64,000 nucleotides of DNA from Halomicrococcus gelatinilyticus (GCA_024227995.1 CP100467.1:1-64000), one strand, 5' to 3'. Shown: positions 17,451 to 27,494, numbered from the stretch's first letter. The notes: generated from the sequence alone by a model not told the origin. Translations and numbers: made by a program.

Positions 17451-18931
17451 GTCTCTTCAAGGGCCAGGAGGAGCTCGACCTCACGGAGGGTGGTATCGTC
17501 AAGCCACTCGTCTTCCTCTCGCTCCCCATCGTCATCACGAACCTGATGCAGACGGCGTACAACCTGGCGGACACGTTCTGGCTCGGCCAGTACTCGACGG
17601 ACGCGCTGGCGGCCATCTCCTTCGCCTTCCCGATGGTGTTCCTGCTCATCTCGCTGGGGATGGGGCTGTCGGTCGCGGGGAGCGTGCTCGTCGCACAGCA
17701 CACCGGCGCCGGCGAGACGGAGCAGGCAGAGTACGCCGCCTCGCAGACGGTCACGTTCGCGTTCCTCGGTTCGGTCGTCCTCGGGGCCGCTGGCTATCCG
17801 TTCGTCGGTCCCTTCCTCGACTTCCTCGGAGCGTCGCCGGACGTGCTTCCGGGCGCGACGGCCTACATGCAGGTGGTCGCGCTCGGTCTCCCCTTCATGT
17901 TCGGCTTCTTCGTGTTCATCTCGCTGATGCGGGGCGCGGGCGACACCATCACGCCGATGCTCGTCATGTTCGGGACGGTCGTCGTCAACGTGATCCTCGA
18001 CCCGTTCCTCATCAACGGCTGGACCGTCGTGACGAACGCGCCGCTCGTGGGGACCGTCTCGTTCCCCGAGATGGGCATCGAGGGGGCGGCCGTGGCGACG
18101 GTCTTCTCCCGCACCCTCGCGATGATCGTCGGGCTCGTCATCATGGAGTCCGGGCGGCGGGGGATCCAGATCCACCTCTCGGACATGAAACCCGACTTCC
18201 AGTACCTCCGGAAGATCCTCCAGATCGGCGTGCCGGCGAGCATCGAGGGCACCGGCCGCGCCCTCTCGATCAACGCCCTGTTGCTCGTCGTCGGCCTGTT
18301 CTCGAAGGAGGTCGTCGCGGCGTTCGGCATCGGGACCCGCGTCTTCTCGGTCATCTTCCTGCCCGCCATCGCCGTCGCACGGGGGGTCGAGACGATGTCC
18401 GGCCAGAACATCGGCGCCGGGAAGTACGACCGCGCCGAGCGGGCGAACTACGTCGCCGCCAGGGGGCTGTTCGTCATCCTCGCCCTCGTCGGCGTCCTCA
18501 TCTTCCTCGTCCCGACGCCCATCGTCAGCGTGTTCACCGACGACGCGACCGTGCTCGCGGAGGGCGCCACGTTCCTCCGGTACGTCGCGCTCTCGTTCGG
18601 CTTCATCGGCATCATGCGAGCGTTCACCGGCGGGTTCCGTGGCGCAGGGAAGACGCTCGTCGCCGCAGCGATCTCCATCCTCACGCTCGGGGGCATCCGT
18701 CTCCCGGTCGCGTACGTCGCCTCGCAGTTCCGGCTCCCGGTCCCCTACGCCCAGTCGGTCCACGGAGTGCGCGGCATCTGGGTCGCGTTCTTCGTCTCGA
18801 ACGTCGCCGGCGCTGCCATCGCCTGGCTGTGGTTCCGCCGGGGGACCTGGCGCGAAGGGGACGTTCGTGGCACCGCCACCGGACACGAGGTCGAGACGGA
18901 CGAGATGGACGCCGCTGCAGGCGACGACTGA
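17447..18931 (+). CDS. MATE-family multidrug/Na+ efflux transporter
   Basis: The 494-residue protein has 12 predicted transmembrane helices in two six-helix halves. MATE features include FLSLPIVITNLMQTAYNLAD near the N-terminus and GTRVFSVIFLPAIAVARGVE in the second half. It exports cationic compounds in exchange for Na+ or H+. The GTG start at 17447 overlaps the TetR stop codon and puts the protein in the same transcript as its probable repressor. The C-terminal tail is acidic and soluble. Confidence 0.9.
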   Translation: MSLFKGQEELDLTEGGIVKPLVFLSLPIVITNLMQTAYNLADTFWLGQYSTDALAAISFAFPMVFLLISLGMGLSVAGSVLVAQHTGAGETEQAEYAASQTVTFAFLGSVVLGAAGYPFVGPFLDFLGASPDVLPGATAYMQVVALGLPFMFGFFVFISLMRGAGDTITPMLVMFGTVVVNVILDPFLINGWTVVTNAPLVGTVSFPEMGIEGAAVATVFSRTLAMIVGLVIMESGRRGIQIHLSDMKPDFQYLRKILQIGVPASIEGTGRALSINALLLVVGLFSKEVVAAFGIGTRVFSVIFLPAIAVARGVETMSGQNIGAGKYDRAERANYVAARGLFVILALVGVLIFLVPTPIVSVFTDDATVLAEGATFLRYVALSFGFIGIMRAFTGGFRGAGKTLVAAAISILTLGGIRLPVAYVASQFRLPVPYAQSVHGVRGIWVAFFVSNVAGAAIAWLWFRRGTWREGDVRGTATGHEVETDEMDAAAGDD

Positions 18932-19049
18932 TTCCTGACGTGTCGTTTCCTCGAAGCAGGTATCGCTCCACCCCCGTTCGCGGATTCGACACTCGCTGAC
19001 GGGACGAATCCAGAGCCGAGCCTCTCGCGTCGCTCGCCGGAAGCCGTGT

Positions 19050-20099
19050 TCACGCGCCCTTGATGAGGTGGGTGATGCCGACGGACTCGGCGACGACCCA
19101 GCCGACGAACAGCACGTAGGCGAGCAACAGCAGGTACGCCTCGACGTCGGTGATCCAGAGGTCGGTGCGGAGGAACGCGAAGAGCAGGACGGTCGCGAGG
19201 GTCAGGACGCCGAACATCGGCACTGCCACGGCGAAGTCGACCGGGACGGTGCCGACGATGAGCACCCCGATCGGGATGGCGACGAGGAGGTCGAACGTGT
19301 TCGACCCGAGGACGTTCCCGAGACTCGTGATGCCCTTGTCGGCCCGGGCCGACCGAACGCTCACCAGCATGTCCGGGAGGCTCGTCGCCGCCGCGACGAC
19401 GGTGACGCCCGCGAGGAACTCCGGGACGCCGAAGGTGTGACCGAGCGACTCGACGCTCCCGACGAGCTGTTCGACGGCGACGAGGATGACGACGAGACCG
19501 ACGGCGAGCCGACCCCACTCGCGTCCGACGGCGATGCCGCCGACGTCGTCGGTGGCTTCGTGGTCGCTGACGTCCTGCCACTGGATGAAGAGGTACAGGC
19601 CGTACAGGAGGATCGGGAGCATCGCCAGCGGACGGGTGAGCTGCCCGGTGAGCGCGCGACCGTCGGGGACGGGAACGTAGATGACGGCGAGGGCGAAGGT
19701 CACGACCAGCGCGGAGACGGCGATCATGTAGAACTGCGCCTCCTTGTAGACGATCGTCCGGTTCGTCTCCAGGTGCCCGTCCGAGACGATGCCGGACAGC
19801 GCCGGGATGACGAGGATGTTGAAGATCGCAGAGCCGACGATCGCGCCGACGCCCATGTCGAAGGTGCCGGCGAGCGCCGTGAACACGACGCTCGACAGTT
19901 CGGGGAAGCTCGACCCGACGGCGACCACGATCGACCCCTGGACGACCGCCGGGAGACCGTAGAACGCCGAGAGATGTTCGGCCGACTCTTCGAGCCAGCC
20001 GCTGCCGAACCAGATGAACCCCGTCGCCGCGACGATGACGAGGACGTTGATGACCGGCGTGTCCGGAAGAAGACCACTCAGGACCATCGTGCGGACCAT
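19050..20099 (-). CDS. Sodium/calcium exchanger (CaCA family)
   Basis: The 349-residue membrane protein has ten or so helices and the two CaCA alpha repeats: GSSFPELSSVVFTAL in the first half and ATSLPDMLVSV with GNVLGSNTFDLL in the second. The acidic residues in these repeats bind the cation. It should export Ca2+ in exchange for Na+. The start is taken at 20099; an ATG four codons on (20087) is equally possible. It lies alone between the MATE gene and the proline operon. Confidence 0.85.
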   Translation of the reverse strand: MVRTMVLSGLLPDTPVINVLVIVAATGFIWFGSGWLEESAEHLSAFYGLPAVVQGSIVVAVGSSFPELSSVVFTALAGTFDMGVGAIVGSAIFNILVIPALSGIVSDGHLETNRTIVYKEAQFYMIAVSALVVTFALAVIYVPVPDGRALTGQLTRPLAMLPILLYGLYLFIQWQDVSDHEATDDVGGIAVGREWGRLAVGLVVILVAVEQLVGSVESLGHTFGVPEFLAGVTVVAAATSLPDMLVSVRSARADKGITSLGNVLGSNTFDLLVAIPIGVLIVGTVPVDFAVAVPMFGVLTLATVLLFAFLRTDLWITDVEAYLLLLAYVLFVGWVVAESVGITHLIKGA

Positions 20100-20219
20100 G
20101 GAAGGAGGGACGGTTAACTGTAGGTGCTTCTCGACCGGTACCGAACGCTCCTCCCTCGGTGACAGACTATTGCGGGAAAGCCAAAGCGTATGTCCTTTGG
20201 TCACCCCTCCAGAAACGGG

Positions 20220-20996
20220 ATGACTGATGTGAGCGTCATCGGCTGCGGGAACATGGGCGGTGCCCTGCTACAAGGGCTCGCAGAGGTAGAGAAGTACACG
20301 CTGACGGCATGCGACCTGGACCCGGACGCGCTCGAAGCCGTGTCGGCGTACAGTTCGGAGACGACGTCGGACATCGACGTCGCGGCGGACGCGGAGATCG
20401 TGGTCGTCGCGGTGAAACCCGACGTCATCGAGGCCGTCCTCGAAGAACTCGAACTGTCTCCGAACCAGACGCTGGTCTCGATCGCGGCCGGCGTTCCGAC
20501 CGACCTCATCGAGAAGTACACGGACGCGACCGTCGTTCGGGTCATGCCGAACCTGGCGGCGGAGACGGGGAACATGGCAGCAGCAGTGACGGCGGCTACC
20601 GTCACCGACGACGTGCGGGCCCTCCTCGACGAGGTCGGCGAGTACGTCGAGATCGACGAGGCGCAGATGGACGCCGCGACAGCCGTCAACGGGAGCGGGC
20701 CGGCCTTCGTGTTCTACCTCCTCGACGCGATGACGCAGGGCGGCGTCGAGGGCGGACTCGCGGAAGACGACGCCAGGACGCTCGCCGCACAGACGTTCAA
20801 GGGAGCTGCCGAGACGGTGCTGCGCTCCGAGGAGTCCATCGACGACCTGATCGACGCGGTCTGTTCGCCGAACGGAACGACCATCGAAGGGATGAACGTC
20901 CTGTGGGACAGTGATGCGGACGAAGCGGTCGTCGACGCGGTGCTCGCAGCCGAACGGCGCTCGACGGAACTCTCGGGGGGAGGCGACGATGAGTGA
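20220..20996 (+). CDS. proC: Pyrroline-5-carboxylate reductase
   Basis: The 258-residue enzyme begins [14 protein letters not shown], the NADPH-binding Rossmann loop, and has [22 protein letters not shown] and the C-terminal [15 protein letters not shown] with [10 protein letters not shown], all typical of ProC. It reduces pyrroline-5-carboxylate to proline. It is the first gene of proC-proB-proA and overlaps proB by eight bases. An ATG at 20190 would add ten residues ahead of the Rossmann strand and is less likely. Confidence 0.93.
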   Translation: MTDVSVIGCGNMGGALLQGLAEVEKYTLTACDLDPDALEAVSAYSSETTSDIDVAADAEIVVVAVKPDVIEAVLEELELSPNQTLVSIAAGVPTDLIEKYTDATVVRVMPNLAAETGNMAAAVTAATVTDDVRALLDEVGEYVEIDEAQMDAATAVNGSGPAFVFYLLDAMTQGGVEGGLAEDDARTLAAQTFKGAAETVLRSEESIDDLIDAVCSPNGTTIEGMNVLWDSDADEAVVDAVLAAERRSTELSGGGDDE

Positions 20997-21819
20997 CGCA
21001 GTGGAACTCGACGAGATCGAACGGACGAGACGGCTCGCGGCCGACGCCGAGCGCGTGATCGTCAAGGCGGGAACCAACTCGCTCACCGACGCGGAGTCGA
21101 ACCTCGACGACGAAAAACTCGACAAGCTCGTCGACGACATCGCGGACCTCCACGAGCGGGACAAGGACGTGATACTCGTCTCCTCGGGTGCGGTCGGCGC
21201 GGGGAAGGGTCTCGTCGACTACACGGGCGAGACCGTCGAGGAGTCGCAGGCGCTGTCGACCGTCGGTCAGAGTCAGCTCATGCGGCGGTACACGGAGAGC
21301 TTCGAACGCTACGACCGCCAGATAGCACAGATCCTGCTGACCCAGCACGACCTCGAGAACCCACGACGGTTCACGAACTTCCGGAACACGATCGAGACGC
21401 TACTGGAGTGGGACATCGTCCCGGTGATCAACGAGAACGACGCCGTGGCGACCCAGGAGATCCGGATCGGCGACAACGACATGCTCTCGTCGTCGGTCGC
21501 GGTCGGCATCGACGTCGACCTGCTGGTCACGCTGACGGACGTCGGCGGCGTCTACACCGGCAACCCGAAGGAGGACTCCGCGGCAGAGCTGATAGAGGCG
21601 GTCGGTCGCAACTACGACGAGGTGCAGTCCATCGTCGACGGGAGTTCGTCCGCCGAGTTCGGCGGCATCCAGACGAAGGTCCAGGGGGCACGCGACGCCA
21701 GCGAACACGGTATCCCGGCTATCATCGCGAAGTCGACCGAGGAGAACGTCCTCGGGAGAATCGCTGCTGCCAAGCCGGTGGGAACAGTATTCGTCCCTAT
21801 CAACGGGGAACAACGATGA
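20989..21819 (+). CDS. proB: Glutamate 5-kinase (short archaeal form without PUA domain)
   Basis: The 276-residue amino-acid kinase has [12 protein letters not shown] at the N-terminus, [27 protein letters not shown] and [10 protein letters not shown] motifs. It phosphorylates glutamate for proline synthesis. The usual bacterial C-terminal PUA domain is absent, so the protein ends after the kinase fold. It is coupled to proC (overlap ATGAGTGA) and to proA (ATGA). Confidence 0.92.
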   Translation: MSDAVELDEIERTRRLAADAERVIVKAGTNSLTDAESNLDDEKLDKLVDDIADLHERDKDVILVSSGAVGAGKGLVDYTGETVEESQALSTVGQSQLMRRYTESFERYDRQIAQILLTQHDLENPRRFTNFRNTIETLLEWDIVPVINENDAVATQEIRIGDNDMLSSSVAVGIDVDLLVTLTDVGGVYTGNPKEDSAAELIEAVGRNYDEVQSIVDGSSSAEFGGIQTKVQGARDASEHGIPAIIAKSTEENVLGRIAAAKPVGTVFVPINGEQR

Positions 21820-23147
21820 CCGAGAAAACGGCCGAGACCAAAGTCGAACAAGCACAGAACGCAGCACTCGACCTCGCGAAGCTGTCCGACGACGAGCGAC
21901 GCGAGGGACTGCTGTCGATCGCAGACGCGATCGACGAACGCCACGAGGAGATTCTCGACGCGAACGAGAAAGACGTCGCAGCGGGCCAGCGCATGCTCGA
22001 GGAAGGCGAGTACAGTCAGGCGCTCGTCGACCGACTGAAGCTCTCCGAGTCGAAACTCGAGAGCATCACCGAGATGGTCAGGAGCGTCGCGGACCAGGCG
22101 GACCCGCTCGAGAAGACCCTGGCCGCGCGGCGACTCGACGAGGGCCTGGAACTGTACAAGGTCGCCGTACCGATCGGCGTCGTCGGGACCGTCTTCGAGT
22201 CCCGTCCCGATGCACTCGTCCAGATCGCCGCGCTCAGTCTGAAGTCCGGCAACGCCGTCATCCTGAAAGGTGGCAGCGAGGCGAGCCACTCCAACCGCGT
22301 GCTCTACGAGATCATCCGGGAGGCCACCGCCGACCTGCCCGACGGCTGGGCACAGCTGATCGAAGCCCGCGAGGACGTCGACGCCCTGCTGGAGATGGAC
22401 GACTCCATCGACCTCCTCATGCCGCGGGGCAGCTCCGCGTTCGTCCAGTACGTCCAGGACAACACGAGCATCCCCGTCCTCGGCCACACCGAGGGCATCT
22501 GTCACGTCTACGTCGACGATGCCGCCGACCTCGAGATGGCGGCCGACGTCGCCTACGACGCGAAGGTGCAGTACCCCGCCGTCTGCAACGCCGTCGAGAC
22601 GCTGCTGGTCCACGAGGACGTCGCCGAGGAGTTCCTGCCCGGGATGGTGGAGCGCTACGAGGACGCCGGCGTCGAACTCCGCGGTGGCGACGGCGTCCGG
22701 GAGGTCGTCACGATGGACGCAGCGACCGAGGGCGACTGGTCGACCGAGTACGGCGACCTCGTCCTCTCGGTCAAGCTCGTCGACTCGCTGGACGCGGCCA
22801 TCGACCACGTCACCACGTACGGCTCGAAGCACACGGAGTCGATCGTCACGGAGGACGACGACCGTGCGAGTCGCTTCATGCGGAGCCTCGATTCCGCGAG
22901 CGTGTTCCACAACGCCTCGACGCGCTTCGCCGACGGCTACCGCTTCGGCCTCGGCGCCGAGGTCGGCATCAGCACCGGCAAGATCCACGCCCGCGGTCCG
23001 GTCGGTCTCGAAGGGCTGACGACCTACAAGTACCACCTCGAGGGCGACGGACACCTCGTCGCGACGTACGCCGGCGAGGACGCGACGCCGTTCCGCCACG
23101 AGGAGATGGCTGCCGACTGGACTCCCGGGGAGCGTTCCGACGAGTAA
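21816..23147 (+). CDS. proA: Gamma-glutamyl phosphate reductase
   Basis: The 443-residue aldehyde-dehydrogenase-fold enzyme has [32 protein letters not shown], the catalytic Cys in [14 protein letters not shown] and the C-terminal [20 protein letters not shown] block. It reduces glutamyl-5-phosphate to the semialdehyde, the step between ProB and ProC. It completes a self-contained glutamate-to-proline operon. The ATG at 21816 overlaps the proB stop. Confidence 0.93.
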   Translation: MTEKTAETKVEQAQNAALDLAKLSDDERREGLLSIADAIDERHEEILDANEKDVAAGQRMLEEGEYSQALVDRLKLSESKLESITEMVRSVADQADPLEKTLAARRLDEGLELYKVAVPIGVVGTVFESRPDALVQIAALSLKSGNAVILKGGSEASHSNRVLYEIIREATADLPDGWAQLIEAREDVDALLEMDDSIDLLMPRGSSAFVQYVQDNTSIPVLGHTEGICHVYVDDAADLEMAADVAYDAKVQYPAVCNAVETLLVHEDVAEEFLPGMVERYEDAGVELRGGDGVREVVTMDAATEGDWSTEYGDLVLSVKLVDSLDAAIDHVTTYGSKHTESIVTEDDDRASRFMRSLDSASVFHNASTRFADGYRFGLGAEVGISTGKIHARGPVGLEGLTTYKYHLEGDGHLVATYAGEDATPFRHEEMAADWTPGERSDE

Positions 23148-23183
23148 CTCGAGTTCACCGCACACGTCACGGCCCGGCGACGG

Positions 23184-23354
23184 TCACCCGGTCTCCGTCG
23201 TGGCCCCGCCGTGCTCGTCCAGCCAGTCGCCTTTGCACGTCTCGTCGCAGAACGTGTAGATGCGGAGGTCCCCGTCGACGGTGGTCGTCGGATACCGTAT
23301 CCCCTCCTCGAACGGTGCGCTGCAGTAGTCACACCTCTCCGGGAACGGGGCCAC
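23184..23354 (-). CDS. Small TRASH-like zinc-finger protein (56 residues)
   Basis: A GTG at 23354 lies directly after the stop of the preceding PAS regulator and opens a 56-residue protein. Its pattern is CDYC (Cys8, Cys11) then CDETC (Cys36, Cys40), a four-Cys metal site with a middle beta region. Such tiny zinc-binding proteins are common in haloarchaea and often of unknown role. Tight coupling to the PAS/HalOD1 gene suggests they work together. The start is inferred from the stop-start junction. Confidence 0.65.
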   Translation of the reverse strand: MAPFPERCDYCSAPFEEGIRYPTTTVDGDLRIYTFCDETCKGDWLDEHGGATTETG

Positions 23355-23355
23355 G

Positions 23356-24252
23356 TCACCGCTCGCTTGCCGGGCCGACGTCCACCGTCCCGTCGCTCGC
23401 GACGGTGACCGAACACCCCTCGAACGTGAACGAGGTGTGTACGGTGCCGTCGCGGACACTGGAGAGGAGAGCGTCGAGCGCGTCCGCATCGAGGACGGAA
23501 TACAGCGGTCGCATCGAGTTCGGGTCCGTTCCGGTGACCGCCGCGACGGTCTCGACGACGGACTCGACCCCGCCATCGTCGTCCAGCAGCGGGGCGGAGT
23601 TGCTGGAGAGCCACCGCGCGGTTCCGTCGGAGAGTTCTATCCAGTGTTCGAACCCGTAGTCCGACCGTCCCGTCTCCAGGACGCGGGTCACGGGATGTTC
23701 TTCGACGGGGACCGACGTTCCGTCCTCGTAGTAGATGTTCCACCCGGGTTCAAGGTACGTCCGACTGGTGATCTCGTCGCGTTCGAGTCCGAGTATCTCC
23801 ACGGCACGCTCGTTCGCGAACGATATCCTGCCCGACGGTTCGACGACGACGATGCTCACGGGGCTGGCCCCGAGGATACGTGCCGTGAACTCCCTCCCCG
23901 ACGAGCGCGGTCCTGCCGTGGAGTCACCCTCGCGACTCTCCGCCGTCTTCCGACCAGCGGCAGCCGACGGACGCCACCAGGCCGAGTTCCGTGCGTCGAG
24001 CCGTCTCGACTCGAGTTCGCCACGGTCGACGAGCGAACAGAGGGCGTCGGACACCGCTCCGCGTGGACCGTCCAGTGCGTCTGCGACCTCCCCCGTCGTC
24101 AGCGGCTCGGCGGGGTCGGCCAGACCCTCGAAGACCGCGAGAACGTCCTCCGCTGTAGTCCGCTCGCCCGGATCGCCCATCACGTCCCGTAGGCGCGCGT
24201 CCGGAAAAAGCAGCTCGGTACGGCGGTTGAAAGGTCCGTTCTCCGCCATCAC
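23356..24252 (-). CDS. wHTH-PAS-HalOD1-like sensor/regulator
   Basis: The 298-residue protein has three parts. A winged-helix region lies near residues 30-90 (LTTGEVADALDGPRGAVSDA). A PAS domain spans about 125-235 (SIVVVEPSGRISFANERAVE, then YLEPGWNIYYEDG). The C-terminus (about 250-298) has the F-x-F-x-G-x-x-VTV-x-x-DG pattern of HalOD1 output domains. It probably senses a small signal and changes transcription. Starts at 24249 or 24180 are also possible, since no TATA box marks the start. Confidence 0.7.
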   Translation of the reverse strand: MMAENGPFNRRTELLFPDARLRDVMGDPGERTTAEDVLAVFEGLADPAEPLTTGEVADALDGPRGAVSDALCSLVDRGELESRRLDARNSAWWRPSAAAGRKTAESREGDSTAGPRSSGREFTARILGASPVSIVVVEPSGRISFANERAVEILGLERDEITSRTYLEPGWNIYYEDGTSVPVEEHPVTRVLETGRSDYGFEHWIELSDGTARWLSSNSAPLLDDDGGVESVVETVAAVTGTDPNSMRPLYSVLDADALDALLSSVRDGTVHTSFTFEGCSVTVASDGTVDVGPASER

Positions 24253-24469
24253 GTGCGGACTCCGAACGGTCCACTCCGACGATGGAACCCCGGTGAGCGG
24301 TCACGCCACGCCGGCTTCCTTCGTGCCGTCGCCGCTCTCCGCGGCGCGGTTCCGCACCGCGACGACGGACCGCTCGATCTCCGTGGTGTCCTTCGGGGCG
24401 CAGCGGTTTCCACGGGTCCAAGATCGCGTGACCGGGCGATTTATGACTGCCACTGTGGTAGTCGCCGGT

Positions 24470-25450
24470 GTGTCCGACCGCAACTCGACGGATTCGCCGC
24501 TCGAAGCGGTCTCCGGGGGTGATTCGTCACGGGCTGCCGAGGCGTTCGGCGCGTTGAGCAACGAGACGCGCCTCGCCATCCTGCTGGCGCTGTGGGAGGC
24601 GTACAGCCCGGCGGCTCCGGACGAAGGGGTCTCGTTCTCCGAGCTCAGACGGCGCGTCGACATGCGCAACTCCGGTCGGTTCAACTACCACCTCGGCGAG
24701 CTCGAGGGACAGTTCGTCCGCAAGACCGACGACGGCTACGTGCTCCGGCGTGCCGGACTGCGGCTGGTTCGCACGGTCGTCGCGGGAACCGGCATCGAGG
24801 AACCGACCTTCGAGGCGAGCGAGATAGACGTGCCGTGTCCCATCTGTGGCGCCGCGACGGAGATACGGTACGAGGACGACCGGCTCTACCAGGTCTGCAC
24901 CGAGTGTCCGGGCGCTTACGAGGGACACGAGGCGCAACCGGCGGGGTACCTGGCCGGCATCGCCCTCGACCCGGCCGGGTTCACCGACCGGACGGCGAGG
25001 GAGACGTGGGCGGCTGCCCGCATCCAGGTGTTCCAGAACGTCAGGTCGATGATCGAGGGCGTCTGCGACGAGTGCTCCGGTCCGGCCGGCGGGTCGCTCG
25101 CCGTCTGCGAGGACCACGACTCCGACGGCGTCTGCGAGGCGTGCGGCCGACGCTCGGCCCCGATGGCGTTCCTCGGGTGTAGCGTCTGCAAGAACTACCA
25201 CGTCACGTCGCCCCGCAGCATCGTCGCACACCATCCCGCCGTCGTCGCCTTCTACCACGAGCGCGGCGTCGACGTCCAGTTCGACGCCGACGACTTCGAG
25301 AGCGTGCGGCGACGCGTGGCGCTCGTCGGCGACCACGACCAGGAGGTCGTCTCGGCGGAGCCGCCTCGCGTTCGCGTCGTCGTCAGCCACGACGGCGACG
25401 AGTTGCGACTGACGGTCGACGAGGAACTGGACGTGACCGTGACGGACTGA
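24470..25450 (+). CDS. ArsR-like winged-helix regulator with zinc-ribbon domains
   Basis: The 326-residue protein has an N-terminal ArsR-type winged helix (FGALSNETRLAILLALWE, then FNYHLGELEGQFV). Two Cys-rich units follow: CPIC with CTEC (about residues 123-147) and CDEC, CEAC and CSVC further on. This matches a common haloarchaeal wHTH-zinc-finger regulator class. The TTTATG box at 24440-24445 lies 27 bases before a GTG at 24470, so a leaderless GTG start is preferred. The ATG at 24443 falls inside the box itself. Confidence 0.75.
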   Translation: MSDRNSTDSPLEAVSGGDSSRAAEAFGALSNETRLAILLALWEAYSPAAPDEGVSFSELRRRVDMRNSGRFNYHLGELEGQFVRKTDDGYVLRRAGLRLVRTVVAGTGIEEPTFEASEIDVPCPICGAATEIRYEDDRLYQVCTECPGAYEGHEAQPAGYLAGIALDPAGFTDRTARETWAAARIQVFQNVRSMIEGVCDECSGPAGGSLAVCEDHDSDGVCEACGRRSAPMAFLGCSVCKNYHVTSPRSIVAHHPAVVAFYHERGVDVQFDADDFESVRRRVALVGDHDQEVVSAEPPRVRVVVSHDGDELRLTVDEELDVTVTD

Positions 25451-25501
25451 GGACGGCGCGGACGACACTGCACCCGCCGCGCAATCAGGCGTCCGCCCTG
25501 C

Positions 25502-26692
25502 TCAGTCGTCGCCACCGGCGTCCGCCGTCGCCGCGCAGTTGTTGGGGCCGAGCTCCAGTTCGAAGGCGGTGTCGTCGTCGGCGTCCTCCCGACCGAGGTT
25601 CACGGCGATTATCTCCTCGTAGTTTGCGGGACGGGGCGGCATGTCCGCGAGCACGTGCTCGACGAACGCGTCGCGACCCATCGACAGCAGGGCCAGCGAC
25701 TCGCGGAGGTCGCCCAGTCGCGCGCTGTAGGTGTCGTCGCCGACCGGTTCGGCGGCCGGGCCGAAGTGACCCGGCGCGACCACCGTGTCGTCGGGGAGCG
25801 CCAGGACGTTGCCGTGGAGCGTCTCGTGGAGCTGTCGCGCCGCGTCGGGCGCACCCACGTCGCCCTCTTCGAGGTCGGGGCGGGCGACGCTCTCGGTGAA
25901 CAGCCCGTCGCCCGACAGGAGGGCGCTCCCGTCGACCAGATACGACGTCATCCCGGTCGTGTGGCCCGGCGTGTGGACGACGTCGACCGGAACGCCGCCG
26001 ACCGAGAGGGTGTCGCCGTCCTCTACGGCGGTGAACTCGACGTCGAACTCGATGCCGCGGGCGACGGCGGGGGCCGGAACGACGGCCTCGGCACCTTCCG
26101 CTGCGAGTTCGCGCACGCCGCTGACGTGGTCGGCGTGGACGTGCGTGTCGACGGCGTACGCCAGGTCGACGCCGAGGTCGGCGGCGTCGGCCAGGTACCG
26201 GTCGGCGAACGCCCGAAGCGGGTCGACGACGGCCGCTTCGTCCCCGACGACGAGGTAGCTCAGACAGCCGGAGGACGGGCGCTGGTACTGGAACAGCCGT
26301 CCCTCGCCGTCGTAGCGGGACACCTCGTGACGTTCGTAGACGCTCGCCCAGCCGTTCATCCCTCCGGCGAGGTTGACCGCGTTCCGTCCCGCCGCTTCGA
26401 GTTGTCCGGCGACGTACTCGCTGGACCCGCCTTTCGCGCAGACGACGACCAGCGGGTCCGCCTCGGGCACCCGGGCGAGCATCTCCTCGTCCACGCCGTC
26501 GAGGAACTCGAAGTACGGGACGTTCTCGACCTCGGCGGCCTCGTCGTCGACGTGCCACTCTTCGAACTCCGACGTGGCGCGCACGTCGAGTATCGTCGTC
26601 CGTTCGCCGCCGTCGAGTCGCTCTTTCAGGTCCTGGGCGTCCATCGAATCGACGGACGCGTCCACTTCCGGAATCTCACCCTCCCCCGTCAT
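25502..26692 (-). CDS. Rhodanese-metallo-beta-lactamase fusion (persulfide dioxygenase-like)
   Basis: The 396-residue protein has an N-terminal rhodanese domain (about residues 15-120) with active-site Cys85 in VVCAKGGSS. A metallo-beta-lactamase domain (about 130-350) carries metal ligands DTHVHADH (182-189), HTPGHTTGM and APGHFGP. Such pairs act in sulfide and persulfide handling; the MBL part resembles ETHE1-type persulfide dioxygenase. The rhodanese-first order is the less usual one. A minus-strand GCTTATC box at 26717-26723 sits 28 bases before the ATG. Confidence 0.82.
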   Translation of the reverse strand: MTGEGEIPEVDASVDSMDAQDLKERLDGGERTTILDVRATSEFEEWHVDDEAAEVENVPYFEFLDGVDEEMLARVPEADPLVVVCAKGGSSEYVAGQLEAAGRNAVNLAGGMNGWASVYERHEVSRYDGEGRLFQYQRPSSGCLSYLVVGDEAAVVDPLRAFADRYLADAADLGVDLAYAVDTHVHADHVSGVRELAAEGAEAVVPAPAVARGIEFDVEFTAVEDGDTLSVGGVPVDVVHTPGHTTGMTSYLVDGSALLSGDGLFTESVARPDLEEGDVGAPDAARQLHETLHGNVLALPDDTVVAPGHFGPAAEPVGDDTYSARLGDLRESLALLSMGRDAFVEHVLADMPPRPANYEEIIAVNLGREDADDDTAFELELGPNNCAATADAGGDD

Positions 26693-26716
26693 GTGCTAGC
26701 GTGAGTCGGTAGTGGC

Positions 26717-26723
26717 GATAAGC
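26717..26723 (-). promoter_or_regulatory. TATA box for the rhodanese-MBL gene
   Basis: The minus strand reads GCTTATC, centred 28 bases before the start at 26692, consistent with a leaderless mRNA. Confidence 0.5.
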
Positions 26724-26822
26724 GTGGCGGCTCCCGTCTGGGACTCGAAAGGACGCCCGGAGGGGCGGAGACCTGTCGGTCGACGGAAAACCGGTATAAC
26801 ACGAAAATGACAATAATCCGGT

Positions 26823-27494
26823 ATGCCCGGTGGTTTCATCGAGCGGATGGAACGTATCGCCGACCACCTGGGCGACGGGTGGGTCGTCGGCGACCTCACC
26901 GCCGACCCCGACGGGATCAGTGCAGCAGCGCGCTACGACCACGAGGGCGGTCGTCGCGTCCGCTGGACGGTCACCCCCGGAGGCCAGTGCGTCTCGCTGC
27001 AGGACGGTGACGGGACCGAACGGACGTGGCTTGATTCGCCGGCGGTCGACGTTCGCGTCGCGGCCGACGCGATCCAGGACTGCGTCTGGTTCGTCGAACG
27101 AGGACAGGCGGCGTCGGGCCTGATGACGCTGCCTTCCGGCCACGCACCGCCGACCGACCCCACGGACGCGTCCGCTGTCGACGACCCCCGGCGACGCTCG
27201 ACACCGACGGCGTCGCGTCGTCGCCACCGAAACAGAGCGTCGGGAGGGTCACGTGACGACAGTCACCGCGGAGCATCGTATCGGAATAATCCGGAAACCA
27301 CCCCACCGAATTTAAGTTGCGTCGGCCCCGTAACAGTATCATCGGCGGGGGCAGGGTGTCCGACGCATCGTGTGCCACCGCCACCGCACAGTTCGACAGT
27401 CGACCCGCGACCGCCCCTGCAATCCGGGGTCGGTCGTAAATCCATCAGCCACCACACATGCCGAACAAACAACTCAGCGACTGGCAGAAGGTAG
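26823..27494 (+). CDS. Hypothetical acidic protein with a doubtful C-terminal extension
   Basis: A TATAA box at 26795-26799 lies 26 bases before this ATG, so the start is well supported. Residues 1 to about 100 look like a real haloarchaeal protein: acidic, with RVRWTVTPGG and VAADAIQDCVWFVERG, probably a small alpha/beta domain. Beyond that the composition changes abruptly to Arg/Pro/Ser-rich low-quality sequence that runs into the next gene. A tandem TGATGA stop lies in another frame at 27121-27126, exactly where the good part ends, so a frameshift near 27110 may have lost the original stop. I do not recognise the family. Confidence 0.5.
   Translation: MPGGFIERMERIADHLGDGWVVGDLTADPDGISAAARYDHEGGRRVRWTVTPGGQCVSLQDGDGTERTWLDSPAVDVRVAADAIQDCVWFVERGQAASGLMTLPSGHAPPTDPTDASAVDDPRRRSTPTASRRRHRNRASGGSRDDSHRGASYRNNPETTPPNLSCVGPVTVSSAGAGCPTHRVPPPPHSSTVDPRPPLQSGVGRKSISHHTCRTNNSATGRR

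Noticed and set aside
27436..27442. GTAAATC as TATA box of the small HTH gene
   Set aside because: It is centred only about 19 bases before the ATG, too close for a leaderless start.
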